Shown here: one piece after another, positions 32,819 through 42,993 of the stretch
Position numbering within the stretch: the first letter of the stretch is position 1
Layout of the letters: each line of letters opens with the position of its first letter
Assembly: GCF_029846235.1 (NCBI RefSeq)
Contig: NZ_JARVWP010000002.1
Span: 540,925-604,924, forward strand
Source: Bradyrhizobium sp. CER78
Lineage (GTDB): Bacteria > Pseudomonadota > Alphaproteobacteria > Rhizobiales > Xanthobacteraceae
Length of the DNA stretch: 64,000 nt
Reading direction: 5' to 3'
Position numbers and translations under genes: made by a program
Notes under the pieces: generated by a model
What the model was told of the DNA's origin: nothing
The model's database searches: none
What the model saw: the letters and a program-made list of their open reading frames with translations, nothing else

Positions 32819-33829
32819 ATGAGCTATTTCGAAATCCTCCTGTTGTTGATCGCCGCGGTTCTGGCCGCAGCGATCTCGGCCGTCCTGATCCAGCTGACGC
32901 GGCCGCTATTGCTGCGCGTGGCGCTGGCGAAGCCGAATGCGCGCTCGTCGCACCGCATTCCCACGCCGCAGGGCGCCGGCATCGCGGTCACCGCAGCCAC
33001 GCTGCTCGCGGGAGGGATCGTCATCGTGCTGGTCGGATCGCCCTTCCTGACGATTCCATTCACCGTCTTCTCGGCATGCCTGTTCATCGCGGTGGTGGGC
33101 TTTGCCGACGACATCCGCTCCCTGCCCGTGGTCCCGCGGCTGCTGCTGCAGGCTGCCGCCGTTGCGGCCGTGCTGTTCTCGGTGCCGGGCGAACTCAGGC
33201 TGGTCCCGGCCTGCCCGCTCTGGCTCGAACGCGGCCTGCTGCTGATCGCCGGCCTCTGGTTCGTGAACCTCGTCAACTTCATGGACGGGCTCGACCTGAT
33301 GACCGCGGCCGAGGCCGTGCCGATCACCGTGGCGGTCGCCCTGCTCGGCAGCTTCGGCCATGTCCCGGTCGCTCCGGCGCTGGTCGCGGCGGCGCTCTGC
33401 GGCGCGCTGCTCGGCTTCGCGCCGTTCAACCGGCCAGTGGCAAAAATATTCCTCGGCGATGTCGGCAGCCTGCCGATCGGCCTGCTGCTCGGCTGGTGCC
33501 TGCTTGAGCTCGCCCTGCGCCGACAATTCGCCGCCGCGCTGCTGCTGCCGCTGTATTATCTGACCGATGCGACGGTCACGCTGTTTCGCCGCGTGGCGCG
33601 GCGCGAGCCATTCTGGGCCGCGCACCGCTCGCACTTCTACCAGCGCGCGACCGACAACGGATTCACGGTGTGGCGCGTGGTCGGCGAGGTCTTTGCGCTC
33701 AACGTGGTGCTGGCGCTGCTGGCATTCGCCTCGGTCGCCCTCAACTCGCTGGCTGCTGACATCGCCCTGCTGCTGGCCGGCGCGATCGCGGTCGCCTGGC
33801 AGCTGCGCCGGTTCTCGCGCGCGTTCTGA
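32819..33829 (+). CDS. WecA/WbpL-type undecaprenyl-phosphate sugar-1-phosphate transferase
   Basis: The product is a 336-residue polytopic member of the PNPT (WecA/MraY) superfamily with 10-11 helices. Diagnostic motifs are RSSHRIPTPQGAG (helix 1-2), FADDIRSLP, the FMDGLDLM Asp-rich catalytic loop, FNRPVAKIFLGDVGSLPIG and the final RREPFWAAHRSHFYQR. It transfers a UDP-HexNAc-1-phosphate to undecaprenyl phosphate and so begins O-chain synthesis. With the 4-ketoreductase-like and WbpM-like genes that follow on the opposite strand, QuiNAc or FucNAc is a likely priming sugar, as for WbpL. That specificity is inference. Confidence 0.9.
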   Translation: MSYFEILLLLIAAVLAAAISAVLIQLTRPLLLRVALAKPNARSSHRIPTPQGAGIAVTAATLLAGGIVIVLVGSPFLTIPFTVFSACLFIAVVGFADDIRSLPVVPRLLLQAAAVAAVLFSVPGELRLVPACPLWLERGLLLIAGLWFVNLVNFMDGLDLMTAAEAVPITVAVALLGSFGHVPVAPALVAAALCGALLGFAPFNRPVAKIFLGDVGSLPIGLLLGWCLLELALRRQFAAALLLPLYYLTDATVTLFRRVARREPFWAAHRSHFYQRATDNGFTVWRVVGEVFALNVVLALLAFASVALNSLAADIALLLAGAIAVAWQLRRFSRAF

Positions 33830-33834
33830 TCACC

Positions 33835-34776
33835 TCAGATATCGGTTCGGCTCAGCGCGCGCCTCAACCCCTCATCGAGGCTGATCGGCTGCTGCCATCC
33901 GGTGCTCGCGATCTTGGACAGATCAAGCTCGAGCGAGGCGAACAGGCTGTCATAGGCTTCCTTGCGGCCGCCTACCGTCAGCGACACCTTCAGGAGCGGC
34001 GGCGGCAGCCAGAACAGGCGCGGCGAGGTTTCCGCCGCGCGGGCCAGCCGCTCGACGAACTCTCGCGTCGAGACCTGCTCGCGATCGGCTACCAGAAACA
34101 CGTCGAAATCGTTTCCCGGTTGCGACAGGCGATGCAGGATGAACGACGCAAGGTTTTCCGCCGACAGGAATGCGCGGCGGTTCTTCACATAGGCGAGCGG
34201 AAGCGGCACGCGATTGAGCACCGCGCGCTTCAGCAAGGCGAAATTTCCCTTCGCACCGGCGCCGTAGATCAGCGGCGGCCTGATCACGGTCACCCTCATG
34301 CCGCTGCCCGGCGCAATCTTCTTGAGGCCAACTTCGGCAGCCGCCTTCGAGTTTCCGTAGAGCCCGCGGGGCGTGAGGACATCGTCCTCGCGAAACGGGG
34401 GGCGCCCGTAATTGCTGCGCCCATGCACCAGGATGGTGCTGACAAAGACGAAATCCCGAACGCCCGCCGCAACCGCCGAACGCGCCAGATGCAGCGTGCC
34501 TTCGATATTGACGTTGCGGTAGAGCTCGATCGCCTGTTCATCGGACTGCTGGTGAACGCGAGCCGCAAGGTGAACGACGGCGTCCACGCCCTCGAGCGCG
34601 GCGCGCCAATCGGTGGCGGGGCTGAGCGAGCCGATCGCCACGTCGTTTGCATCCTGCGGCGAGGTTCGCACCGCGCGCCGCACCAGCCAGCCGTTCTGCG
34701 CCAGCTCGGGCACCACATGGCGACCGACAAAGCCGCTCGCACCTGTCACCAGAACCGTCGGGCGACGATCAGTCAT
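33835..34776 (-). CDS. NAD-dependent sugar epimerase/4-ketoreductase (WreQ/WbpV-like)
   Basis: A 313-residue extended SDR with N-terminal VLVTGASGFVGRHV and the active-site YGNSK (Y-x3-K), a serine in FVSTI and arginine-rich substrate loops. Its setting between an initiating transferase and a WbpM-like 4,6-dehydratase matches WbpV of Pseudomonas and WreQ of Rhizobium etli, which reduce the 4-keto intermediate to UDP-QuiNAc. A GalE-type epimerase is the alternative. Its ATG overlaps the stop of the upstream glycosyltransferase (34773-34776, ATGA), so the two are co-translated. Confidence 0.82.
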   Translation of the reverse strand: MTDRRPTVLVTGASGFVGRHVVPELAQNGWLVRRAVRTSPQDANDVAIGSLSPATDWRAALEGVDAVVHLAARVHQQSDEQAIELYRNVNIEGTLHLARSAVAAGVRDFVFVSTILVHGRSNYGRPPFREDDVLTPRGLYGNSKAAAEVGLKKIAPGSGMRVTVIRPPLIYGAGAKGNFALLKRAVLNRVPLPLAYVKNRRAFLSAENLASFILHRLSQPGNDFDVFLVADREQVSTREFVERLARAAETSPRLFWLPPPLLKVSLTVGGRKEAYDSLFASLELDLSKIASTGWQQPISLDEGLRRALSRTDI

Positions 34777-35987
34777 GCTGTCCGCTCCGCATCGTGATTG
34801 GATAGCAGCTCCGCGACCAGCGCAGCATAGCTCGACAGGGCCCGCTCGGCACTGAAGGTCCGTGCGGTCGCGACTGCGCGCTCGGCCATCTCCGTGTCCT
34901 GCGATCGCGACGCCAACCTGACGGCATCGGCGAGTTGATCGGGCCGCCCCGGTGTGACGACCCAGCCCAGCCCGTTCTCGCTGACGGTCAGGGCTGCCTC
35001 GGCCTCGGGCTCGGAGACCAGGATGACCGGCCGGCCGGCCGCGAGCAGATTATAGAACCGGCTCGGGACCGATACACCGGCAACGTCCTTGCGATAGGGA
35101 ATGAGCCAGACGTCCGCACTGGAGAGCAGCGCATCCAGCTCGCCGTCCGCGACGCGGTCGACCAGCGTGACGTTGGCGAGTTGCGCCGTGGCCTGCATCT
35201 CCTTCAAGCGCGCGAAGCCCATCCCCCACCCCGAGAGCAGGAAATGGATATCGCGCTCGTCGCGCAACAGCCGCGCGGCCTGGAAGACAATGTCCGGATC
35301 GTGGGTGAAGCCCAGATTGCCGGACAGACCGACGACGAAGCGGGCGGCAATGGCCTTGCGAAACGGATTGTCGGGACTGACGGGACGACTGCCGGGGACG
35401 AGCGTGGCCCAATTCGGGATGAACCTGATCTTGTCCGGCGTCATTCCGCCATAGCGCAGCAGCAGCTTCTCGGCGTCACGGCCGATCACGATGACGGCGT
35501 TCAGGGCACGGAACATCAGCGTGTTGATGCCGCGCATCGCCCGCGCGACCAGCGAGGACGGCCGCAGCAGTCCGGCCATCACGAGAACATCCGGAAACAG
35601 GTCGTGCAGGATCAACGCCGACTTCGCGCCCTTCAACCGCGCCGCCGCGGCAACCGCATAAGGAAGCGCGAAGGGTGCGGTCACCGTCAGCGCGACGTCG
35701 CCCCGCTTCAGCCGCGACAACAATGCAAAGAACATCCGGCCGGTGAACAGCGCCTCGGCCAGTGCGCGCTTGATCAGCGCCGCCTTTCCCGGCAGCCAGT
35801 TCCTGATCTCGACGACGGCGGGCTGCCCCGGCGCCGGCGCCCTCGCCGAGCCCGGCATCCCCGAGATCACCACCACCTCCGCCTCCTGCGCGATCCGTTC
35901 GGCGATCGCGGACATGATCGCGGCGGTCGTGCTGTGGTCCGGCGGATAGTGCTGGCTGGCGACCACGACTTTTCGAGAACTGGGCAT
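34773..35987 (-). CDS. GT4-family glycosyltransferase (WcaI/WbuB-like)
   Basis: The protein is 404 residues with GT-B fold. The N-terminus VVVASQHYPPDHSTTAAIMS and the SALILHDLFPDVLV motif mark the WcaI/WbuB group, which in other species adds FucNAc or similar amino-deoxy sugars to the lipid-linked primer. The donor site has VPSRFYNLLAAGRPVI. Start taken at ATG 35987 (MPSSRK), 20 residues inside the open frame. It overlaps the downstream 4-ketoreductase gene by 4 bp and follows the WbpM-like gene by 49 bp. It probably adds the second sugar of the O-unit; the acceptor is not established. Confidence 0.86.
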   Translation of the reverse strand: MPSSRKVVVASQHYPPDHSTTAAIMSAIAERIAQEAEVVVISGMPGSARAPAPGQPAVVEIRNWLPGKAALIKRALAEALFTGRMFFALLSRLKRGDVALTVTAPFALPYAVAAAARLKGAKSALILHDLFPDVLVMAGLLRPSSLVARAMRGINTLMFRALNAVIVIGRDAEKLLLRYGGMTPDKIRFIPNWATLVPGSRPVSPDNPFRKAIAARFVVGLSGNLGFTHDPDIVFQAARLLRDERDIHFLLSGWGMGFARLKEMQATAQLANVTLVDRVADGELDALLSSADVWLIPYRKDVAGVSVPSRFYNLLAAGRPVILVSEPEAEAALTVSENGLGWVVTPGRPDQLADAVRLASRSQDTEMAERAVATARTFSAERALSSYAALVAELLSNHDAERTA

Positions 35988-36036
35988 CAAATGGCTTTCG
36001 AAATTGTCCTGCCTCGTCGTCCGCAGGACAGCGCGG

Positions 36037-37950
36037 TCAGGCGGCATTCGATCCGAACTCGGGCACCGCGTCCTGAAGGACGGCGCGAATGGTCACGCGG
36101 TCATCGCGCTCGATCGCATCCTCCAGCGCCGCGAGCCACTTGCGTAGCGTCGACATCGGCGGCTGGTTCGGCTTGGCCGCCATCACGCCGGCGACGCCGA
36201 TTTCCAGCGTCGGCTCCTGGCTTGCGAACAGGATCTCGTTGAGCCGCTCGCCGGCACGGATGCCGCTGAACACGATCTCGATGTCGACGCCCGGTTGCAG
36301 GCCCGACAGACGGATCATCCGCTCGGCGAGATCGACGATCTTCACCGGCTGCCCCATGTTCAGCACATAGACCGAGACGTCAGGCCGCGCCGGCGTCATC
36401 GCGTGCGTCGCGGCGGTGATCACGAGATCGCAGGCTTCGCGGATCGTCATGAAATAGCGAACCATGTCCGGATGCGTGACGGTGATCGGTCCGCCGGCTT
36501 CGATCTGCGCCTTGAATTTCGGCACCACGGATCCGTTGGACGCCAGCACGTTGCCGAACCGCACCGAGATCAGCCGCATGTGCGCCCTGCCCTTGGCTTC
36601 GGTCATCAGGTCATGGTCCAGCGCCTGACAGTACATTTCGGCAAACCGCTTGGTCAGGCCCAGCATCGACACCGGCTCGATCGCCTTGTCGGTCGAGATC
36701 ATCACCATGGCGCTCGCGCCGGCGGCACGCGCGGCATCGGCAACGTTCACCGACCCGAAGATGTTGGTCTTGACCCCTTCGCTCCAGTCACGCTCGAGGA
36801 TCGGCACATGCTTGAGCGCCGCGGCATGGAATACGATGTCGGGTTTGAACTCGCTCATCAGGCGCGTGATGCGCTCGCGATCCCGGATGTCGGCAATCCG
36901 GCCCTCGATCTCGGGGCCGCTGTCGCGCGCGGACAGCGCCTCGGTGACCGCATAGAGCGCCGGCTCCGAGTTCTCCATGACCAGGAGGCGCGCCGCGCCG
37001 AAGGTCGCGACCCGCTCGCAGATCTCGGCGCCGATCGAGCCGCCGCCGCCGGTCACGATGACGGACTTGCCCTTCACCAGCGTCTCAAGCCGGGCATAGT
37101 CGATCTTCTGGCTCGGGCGCAGCAGCAGATCCTCGACCGCGACATTGGTGAGCCGCGGCGCATCGCCGCTCTCCAGCGACGGCAGGCGGCTGACCATCAG
37201 GCCGAGCCGCTTGGCGCGCATCAGCAGGCTCTCAGGGTGCGCGTCCGGCTCGAAGGCCGAGGGCGTCATGACCACGCGCTTGATCGGGCGCTGGCGGCTC
37301 TCGAAGTCCCGAATCACGGCCTCGATGTCATCGACGCCACCGACCACGGGAATGTTGCGGATCATCTGGCCGCGGTCCGCGACCGACGGCGACAGCACGC
37401 CGACCGGCCAGAGCCGCTTGATGGCGCCGTTCTCGATGCCGCGCAGCACCACTTCGGCGTCGGCCGTGCGGCCGACCAGCAGCGCCGGCGCGGCATTGTC
37501 GGACCGGGCATGAAGTCGCGTGCGCGAATAACGGAAGTAGCGATAGCCCAGCCGCAACGCGCTCAGCGCGAACACTTCAAGGAAAAAGAACAGGATGATC
37601 GTGACCCGGCCGAGGAACACCGGGCTTACCGAAGCCGCTCCGGTGAAAAAGTAGACGTAATCCAGCACGACCAGCGCCAGCGTCAGCACCGCGGCCACCC
37701 GCAGGATGTTCACCGCGTCCGGCAGCGAGGTGAAGCGCCATTTCGCCGTGGTCAGATTGGAGAAATAGCTGACCACGATGCTGAACAGCACGAACCAGGG
37801 CAGAATGCGCAGCAGATGTGGCAGTCGATCGGTAAGGAGGCTGCCCTCGAACCGCAGATAGAAGCTCGCCAGCAACGCAAACGTCGTCGCGAGCGCGTCA
37901 TGTGCCAGAATCAGGAAGTTGCGCAGGGTGAATTGTGAAAGGCGCGTCAT
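36037..37950 (-). CDS. WbpM/CapD-type membrane nucleotide-sugar 4,6-dehydratase
   Basis: This 637-residue protein has four N-terminal membrane helices (about 12-140), a middle CoA-binding-like domain and a C-terminal SDR domain with VTGGGGSIGAEICERV and STDKAIEPVSMLGLTKR. It converts UDP-GlcNAc to the 4-keto-6-deoxy sugar for QuiNAc/FucNAc. In WbpM proteins I remember the catalytic position as Met in VMGATK; here the aligned residue before GLTK appears to be Leu, which is worth checking. It is first in a minus-strand unit with the glycosyltransferase and the ketoreductase-like gene. Confidence 0.9.
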   Translation of the reverse strand: MTRLSQFTLRNFLILAHDALATTFALLASFYLRFEGSLLTDRLPHLLRILPWFVLFSIVVSYFSNLTTAKWRFTSLPDAVNILRVAAVLTLALVVLDYVYFFTGAASVSPVFLGRVTIILFFFLEVFALSALRLGYRYFRYSRTRLHARSDNAAPALLVGRTADAEVVLRGIENGAIKRLWPVGVLSPSVADRGQMIRNIPVVGGVDDIEAVIRDFESRQRPIKRVVMTPSAFEPDAHPESLLMRAKRLGLMVSRLPSLESGDAPRLTNVAVEDLLLRPSQKIDYARLETLVKGKSVIVTGGGGSIGAEICERVATFGAARLLVMENSEPALYAVTEALSARDSGPEIEGRIADIRDRERITRLMSEFKPDIVFHAAALKHVPILERDWSEGVKTNIFGSVNVADAARAAGASAMVMISTDKAIEPVSMLGLTKRFAEMYCQALDHDLMTEAKGRAHMRLISVRFGNVLASNGSVVPKFKAQIEAGGPITVTHPDMVRYFMTIREACDLVITAATHAMTPARPDVSVYVLNMGQPVKIVDLAERMIRLSGLQPGVDIEIVFSGIRAGERLNEILFASQEPTLEIGVAGVMAAKPNQPPMSTLRKWLAALEDAIERDDRVTIRAVLQDAVPEFGSNAA

Positions 37951-38033
37951 CTAGCAGACGGGTTGCTGGCAACTGGGAGTTGGCGACAAGACATTGGCAG
38001 GCTGTAGCGTATCTGCGGAGCCCATGCCAGCGA

Positions 38034-39326
38034 TCATGGACGGATCGGGGGCTCGGGTTCCAAATCGGTCCCCAATCGGCCCTTCAACGCCATGCCGCCC
38101 GCAACCCCGACGCCCAGCACATACATCCAGCCTTCGTGAAAGTCGAAGATGTGTGAATTAAACAACGAACTTGAAATATTCTGTACCACGACGAGAAGCC
38201 CGATCCAGTTGACGAGACCGTCGCCGCGGAACAGCAACAGGTGCAGGAGCCACATCGCATACAGTATCGCCACACCCACAATGCCCCACTGCACGGCGAC
38301 GTTCAACGTCTGATTGTGGGGATTTCCGATCACCTCGCCGGATGCCTGGTTCATGCCGCCGGTCGCGACGCGCTCGAACAGGCCTCGCGTCGCTCCGGTG
38401 CCGTGGCCGATGACCGGGGCCTCGGCGAAGAAGCCGAGCGACTTGCGCCAGAATTCGAGCCGCAAGCCGAGCGACGTCGGCTCGTTGCGCTCCATGTAGA
38501 GCTTGTAGTCACGTTCGAATGACTCGGCCGTCCGTCGCAGTGGCGACGATCCATACCACGCCACCACGGACAACGCGGCAGCCGCGCAAAGGATCAGGAC
38601 GATGCTGCGCCAGCGCAGATGCAGCAGCGCGAACACCGCGAACATAATCGGAACCGTCACGATCGCCGTCCGCGACACCACCACGAGCGCCATGTTGGCG
38701 AACAGGCTGAGCGCGATCGCGATCAAAAGGACGGCCGGCCAGAAGCGTTTGTCCCGCACCAGCATCACGATCGGATAGGCCAGCGCGACCGCGCACAGCG
38801 TGAATTCCTGACTCTGATCGATGTAATTCTTGACGAACACGCCCTGCTCGCCCGGCCCGGGCGCCCGCAGCGCAAGGTGCGGATAGGCCAGCACCAGCCA
38901 CGACATCAGCATCAACAGCGTGCAGGACACGAGGAAAGCCATGAACACCCATGTGCCGCGGGTCGAGCGCTGGAAATGATAGAGCAGGACCGGAAGCACC
39001 AGGAGCTTTGCGGTCGGTCCGACCGCGTAAAGCCGCGCGCCCCAGGCCGCGTCCGACCAGAGCGTGCCGACGAGCGCGAGGCAGAACAGCGCGATCGGCG
39101 CCACGCAGATCGGCCGCTTCAGCAGCGTCCAGAACGCCCGGAGGTCGACGGTCGGCGCAATCGCAATCAGCAACACCACGCCGAAGATGCCGACCAGCGA
39201 GGTCGACCACGGCAGCGACAGCGCGATCAGGACCGCGACCACGTCGGTCGTGGTCTGCCAGCGCGCCGGGTCGCGCCAGGCCGGACACGCCGCGGCGCCC
39301 GCCGGGGATGCCGTGCTCGCGCTCAC
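38034..39326 (-). CDS. O-antigen ligase family protein
   Basis: 430 residues with about 10-12 helices and a large periplasmic loop (about 265-345) containing the Wzy_C-type [20 protein letters not shown] and the key [12 protein letters not shown] (His in the late loop). O-antigen ligases join undecaprenyl-linked O-chain to the lipid A core on the periplasmic face; polymerase Wzy looks similar. The start is GTG 39326, overlapping the hldE stop as GTGA, which ties the ligase to core-heptose synthesis. No clear partner O-polymerase is present. Confidence 0.87.
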   Translation of the reverse strand: MSASTASPAGAAACPAWRDPARWQTTTDVVAVLIALSLPWSTSLVGIFGVVLLIAIAPTVDLRAFWTLLKRPICVAPIALFCLALVGTLWSDAAWGARLYAVGPTAKLLVLPVLLYHFQRSTRGTWVFMAFLVSCTLLMLMSWLVLAYPHLALRAPGPGEQGVFVKNYIDQSQEFTLCAVALAYPIVMLVRDKRFWPAVLLIAIALSLFANMALVVVSRTAIVTVPIMFAVFALLHLRWRSIVLILCAAAALSVVAWYGSSPLRRTAESFERDYKLYMERNEPTSLGLRLEFWRKSLGFFAEAPVIGHGTGATRGLFERVATGGMNQASGEVIGNPHNQTLNVAVQWGIVGVAILYAMWLLHLLLFRGDGLVNWIGLLVVVQNISSSLFNSHIFDFHEGWMYVLGVGVAGGMALKGRLGTDLEPEPPIRP

Positions 39327-40795
39327 GCCTTGCCCTCACGGGCCCGGGCAACCAGCGACGTCGTGCTGTGGCCCTGCAGGATTTCGACCAGCACCACCTC
39401 GCCGCCGGCGGCCTCGACGATCTCGTGGCCGACCACCTGCTCGCGGGTGTAGTCGCCGCCCTTGACCAGCACGCTCGGCCGCACCTTCGTGATCAGGTTG
39501 ATCGGCGTGTCCTCCTCGAAGATCGCGACGAGGTCGACGGCCTCGAGCGCCGCCAGCACCTCGGCGCGGGCGCGCTCGTTCTGTACCGGACGCCCCTCGC
39601 CCTTCAGCCGCTTCACCGAGGCATCGCTGTTCAATCCGACGATCAGGCGGTCACAGGCGCTGCGCGCGGCGGTCAGCACCTTGACGTGACCCGGATGCAG
39701 GATGTCGAAGCAGCCATTGGTGAAGCCGATCCGCAGATCCTGCCGGCGCCATTCCTCGAGATACGCATCGATATCGCCGCCGGCCGGAACGATCTTCTCC
39801 TCGGCCGCGAGCAAAGCGTGCGGCAGGATCCTTCGCCGCAGTTCGGCGGACCTGACGATCGCGGTGCCGGTCTTGCCGACCGCAACTGCGGCTGCCGCGC
39901 TCGCGATCCGCAGCGCGCCTTCCCAGTCGGCACCGACGGCGAGCGCGAGCGCCAGCGCCGCAGCCACGGTATCGCCGGCCCCGGAGACGTCGCGCACCTT
40001 GACCGGCAGCGCCGGCACATGGATCGAGCCGCCGTCCCGCGTCACCAGCGTCATGCCGCGTTCGCCCTGCGTCACCAGCATCGCCTCGCAATCGGCGAGA
40101 TACATCGCATCGGGCGCGGCCTGCGCGATGCTGTCCTGGCTATCGGCGCGGCTGCGGGTCGCCTCGGCGAATTCCTTGCGGTTCGGCGTCAACACGGTCG
40201 CGCCGCGATAGATCGCGAGATTGGCGCTCTTGGGATCGACGATCACGCGCTTCTTCGCCTGGCGCGCGGCGTCGATCACGTTGCGGATCACGCGCGCGGT
40301 GAGCACACCCTTGGCGTAGTCGGACAGCAACACGATGTCTGCCTGCGCAAGGCGCGGCAAGATCGCGTCGATCAGCTGCTGCTCGACGGCCGGCGCAGCC
40401 GGCGCGGCCAGCTCCCAGTCGGAGCGCAGCATGTGGGTCGAGAACTGCTCGGAGACGAAGCGCACCTTGCGCGTGGTCGGCCGCGCAGCGTCGCGCACCA
40501 GCACGGCCTCGATGCCCGCCTCTTTCGCCAGCGCCTCCGATAGCACCGTGCCGGCGGCATCTTCGCCGATCAGGCCGACGAAAATGCAGCGCCCGCCGAG
40601 CGATGCGATATTGCGCGCGACGTTGCCGGCGCCGCCGATATTGATCTCGCTGCGCCTGACCGCGATCACCGGCGCCGGCGCCTCCGGCGAGATCCGCGAC
40701 ACCTCGCCATACACGAACTCGTCGAGCATGAGGTCGCCGACGCAGAGCACGGTCTGGCCGGACATTGCACGGGAGATCGCTTCAAAATCAAACAT
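39323..40795 (-). CDS. hldE: Bifunctional heptose-7-phosphate kinase / heptose-1-phosphate adenylyltransferase
   Basis: 490 residues with two domains. The N-terminal ribokinase-like kinase (about 1-330, [37 protein letters not shown]) makes heptose-1,7-bisphosphate; the C-terminal cytidylyltransferase-like domain (about 350-490, [18 protein letters not shown]) makes ADP-D-beta-D-heptose. Both motifs are intact. Together with HldD downstream of no more than 20 bp it forms ADP-L-glycero-D-manno-heptose for the LPS inner core. The unlinked phosphatase GmhB and isomerase GmhA are not in the window. Confidence 0.95.
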   Translation of the reverse strand: MFDFEAISRAMSGQTVLCVGDLMLDEFVYGEVSRISPEAPAPVIAVRRSEINIGGAGNVARNIASLGGRCIFVGLIGEDAAGTVLSEALAKEAGIEAVLVRDAARPTTRKVRFVSEQFSTHMLRSDWELAAPAAPAVEQQLIDAILPRLAQADIVLLSDYAKGVLTARVIRNVIDAARQAKKRVIVDPKSANLAIYRGATVLTPNRKEFAEATRSRADSQDSIAQAAPDAMYLADCEAMLVTQGERGMTLVTRDGGSIHVPALPVKVRDVSGAGDTVAAALALALAVGADWEGALRIASAAAAVAVGKTGTAIVRSAELRRRILPHALLAAEEKIVPAGGDIDAYLEEWRRQDLRIGFTNGCFDILHPGHVKVLTAARSACDRLIVGLNSDASVKRLKGEGRPVQNERARAEVLAALEAVDLVAIFEEDTPINLITKVRPSVLVKGGDYTREQVVGHEIVEAAGGEVVLVEILQGHSTTSLVARAREGKA

Positions 40796-40813
40796 CAGTC
40801 ACCGTCATCCGCT

Positions 40814-41794
40814 CTAGCGATAGCGATCCGCGCGATCGAGGAAGCCGTTCACATAGGCCCCGACCGCGTCTTCCAGGCGGGTGAACCCGCCATTGTATCC
40901 GGCGTGCGCGAGACGATCGACGACGCTCTCGGTGAAGTATTGGTAGCTGCCGCGAATCTGCTCGGGCATGTCGACATACTCAATGTTCGGCGGAAGGCCG
41001 AGGGCGCCATAGGCCGAGACGATCAGGTCCTTGAAGCTGCGCGCCTTGCCGGTGCCGACATTGAACAGGCCGGAGACCCGCGGCGTCGCGATCAGCCACA
41101 TCATCACCCGCACGACGTCGTCGACATAGATGAAGTCGCGGCGCTGGTCGCCGTCGGCGATGCCCTCGCGATGCGACTTGAACAGCTGCACGACGCGGCC
41201 CGCTTTGATGTCGTCGAAGCGGCGCGCCAGCACGCTCATCATCGAGCCCTTGTGATATTCATTCGGGCCGAACACGTTGAAGAATTTCAGCCCGGCCCAT
41301 TGCGGCGGCAGCGGCTCGCCCTTCGCGGCGCGCCCGGCGACGGCGAGGTCGAACAGCTGCTTGCTCCAGCCGTACAGGTTCATCGGCCGCAGCCGCTTCA
41401 GCGCCTCGACCGACGCGTCGTCGTCAAAGCCCTGATCGCCGTCGCCATAGGTCGCGGCGGAGGATGCATAGATGAACGGGGTGGCATTCGCGGTGCACCA
41501 GTCGAGCAGCCGCATCGAGAGGCGGAAATTGGTCTCGATCACCAGATCGCCGTCGGTCGCAGTGGTCTCCGAGATGGCGCCAAGATGGATGACGGCGGAA
41601 AGCCGCCGCCCCTTCAGCCAGTCGCCGAGCTCGGCCGGGGGAACCACGTCGGCAAGCTGGCGCTTGGCCAGGTTCCGCCACTTGCCGTCGCTCCCAAGAA
41701 TGTCACAGACCGCGACGTCGCTGTGGCCGGCGTCATTCAACGCAGCCACGACGTTCGATCCGATAAAACCGGCGCCCCCGGTTACCAGAAACAT
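40814..41794 (-). CDS. hldD: ADP-L-glycero-D-manno-heptose 6-epimerase
   Basis: 326 residues, the usual length for HldD/RfaD. It has the NADP-binding FLVTGGAGFIGSNVVAAL, catalytic YGWSK (Y-x3-K), and FVDDVVRVMM-like YVDDVVRVMMW. It inverts C6 of ADP-heptose, the last step of the pathway begun by HldE, whose gene follows 18 bp later on the same strand. Start ATG 41794; the longer frame to 41857 has no family match. Divergent from waaF across 134 bp, where both promoters must lie. Confidence 0.94.
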   Translation of the reverse strand: MFLVTGGAGFIGSNVVAALNDAGHSDVAVCDILGSDGKWRNLAKRQLADVVPPAELGDWLKGRRLSAVIHLGAISETTATDGDLVIETNFRLSMRLLDWCTANATPFIYASSAATYGDGDQGFDDDASVEALKRLRPMNLYGWSKQLFDLAVAGRAAKGEPLPPQWAGLKFFNVFGPNEYHKGSMMSVLARRFDDIKAGRVVQLFKSHREGIADGDQRRDFIYVDDVVRVMMWLIATPRVSGLFNVGTGKARSFKDLIVSAYGALGLPPNIEYVDMPEQIRGSYQYFTESVVDRLAHAGYNGGFTRLEDAVGAYVNGFLDRADRYR

Positions 41795-41928
41795 GATGAA
41801 ATCCCGCCAGATTCCTTTGCAGCCGCCAGCTTTGCCCCACTCCCGCGCCACTGGCAACGACGGCTTTACCTCTTATCGCGAACCGGTTACCGACTTGGCC
41901 GCGCCGGTCCGGCCTTGGCCTATTAGAA

Positions 41929-42993
41929 ATGAATATTGATTCAATATCTGATATCGAAACCCAGGATGCCGAGGATACCAGACCGATCCTCGTCGTGCCC
42001 TATTTATGGATCGGCGATTTCGTGCGCGGCCACACCGTGGTCAGGGTGCTCCGCAAGCGCTGGCCCAACCGGCCAGTCGACCTCCTTACGTCGAGGCTTT
42101 GTGCCCCTCTGGTCGACTATATGCCCGGCGTCCGCGCCGGGATCGTCTTCGACCTGCCGCGCAGCCGGCTGGCGCTGGCCCGGCAGCGGGCCCTGGCGGC
42201 CGAGTTTCGGGAGCGGAACTATGCCACCGCGCTGGTGCTGCCGCGCACCTGGAAGGCGGCCATCGCGCCGGCCCTGGCGGGCATCCCGGAACGGGTCGGC
42301 TTCTTCGGCGAGGCGCGGTTCGGACTGATCAACGCGATGCGATGGGGCGAGAAGCAGCAGCCGCGCTTCATCGACAAGAACGCCATCCTGGCGCTGCCCG
42401 ATGGCGCCACCCGCCCGCCGGAATGGCCGGTGCCGCAGCTCCGGGTTCCCGCGGATGATGTCAGCCGATGGCGGCAGGTCAACGGCCTCGGTACTGGACC
42501 TGCCGTCGCGCTGGGACCCGGATCCGTCGGCGCCTCGAAGCGCTGGACCTATTATCCGGAAGCCGCACGGCTGTTCGCCGAACGCGGCTTCGATGTCTGG
42601 GTGGTCGGCGGGCCCGGCGAGAAGGCGCTGGCGCAGGAGATCGTGGCCTCCGGCGGCGCCCGGGTCCGCGATCTTACCGGCACCGATCTGCGCAACGGCG
42701 TGCTGGCGATGGCCGCGGCCAGTGTCGCCATCTCCAACGACTCCGGGCTGATGCATATCGCAGCCGCGATCGGCACCCCGACCATGGGCATTTTCGGCCC
42801 GACCGATCCCTATCTCTGGGCGCCCCTCAACGGCCTCGCCGCGACGGTGCGGCAGACCAAAAGCAAGCTGCCGTGCCAGCCGTGCCAGCGCACGGTCTGC
42901 ACCATGAACGACCATCGCTGCATGCGCGACATCGCGGCCGAGGAGGTCGTCGGCATCGCCGAGCGCGTACTGGCTCAGATCAACGCGCGATAG
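41929..42993 (+). CDS. waaF: ADP-heptose:LPS heptosyltransferase II
   Basis: A 354-residue GT9 heptosyltransferase. N-terminal VVPYLWIGDFVRG, the ADP-heptose-binding LGPGSVGASKRWTYYPE, SNDSGLMHIAAAIGTPTMGIFGPTDP and the Cys-rich CQPCQRTVCTMNDHRCM motif typical of WaaF are all present. It adds the second heptose of the inner core in the cytoplasm. Residues 1-17 before ILVVPY are unusually acidic. It is divergent from hldD and convergent, with a 19-bp overlap, with the LpcC-like glycosyltransferase gene. No waaC is in the window. Confidence 0.92.
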   Translation: MNIDSISDIETQDAEDTRPILVVPYLWIGDFVRGHTVVRVLRKRWPNRPVDLLTSRLCAPLVDYMPGVRAGIVFDLPRSRLALARQRALAAEFRERNYATALVLPRTWKAAIAPALAGIPERVGFFGEARFGLINAMRWGEKQQPRFIDKNAILALPDGATRPPEWPVPQLRVPADDVSRWRQVNGLGTGPAVALGPGSVGASKRWTYYPEAARLFAERGFDVWVVGGPGEKALAQEIVASGGARVRDLTGTDLRNGVLAMAAASVAISNDSGLMHIAAAIGTPTMGIFGPTDPYLWAPLNGLAATVRQTKSKLPCQPCQRTVCTMNDHRCMRDIAAEEVVGIAERVLAQINAR

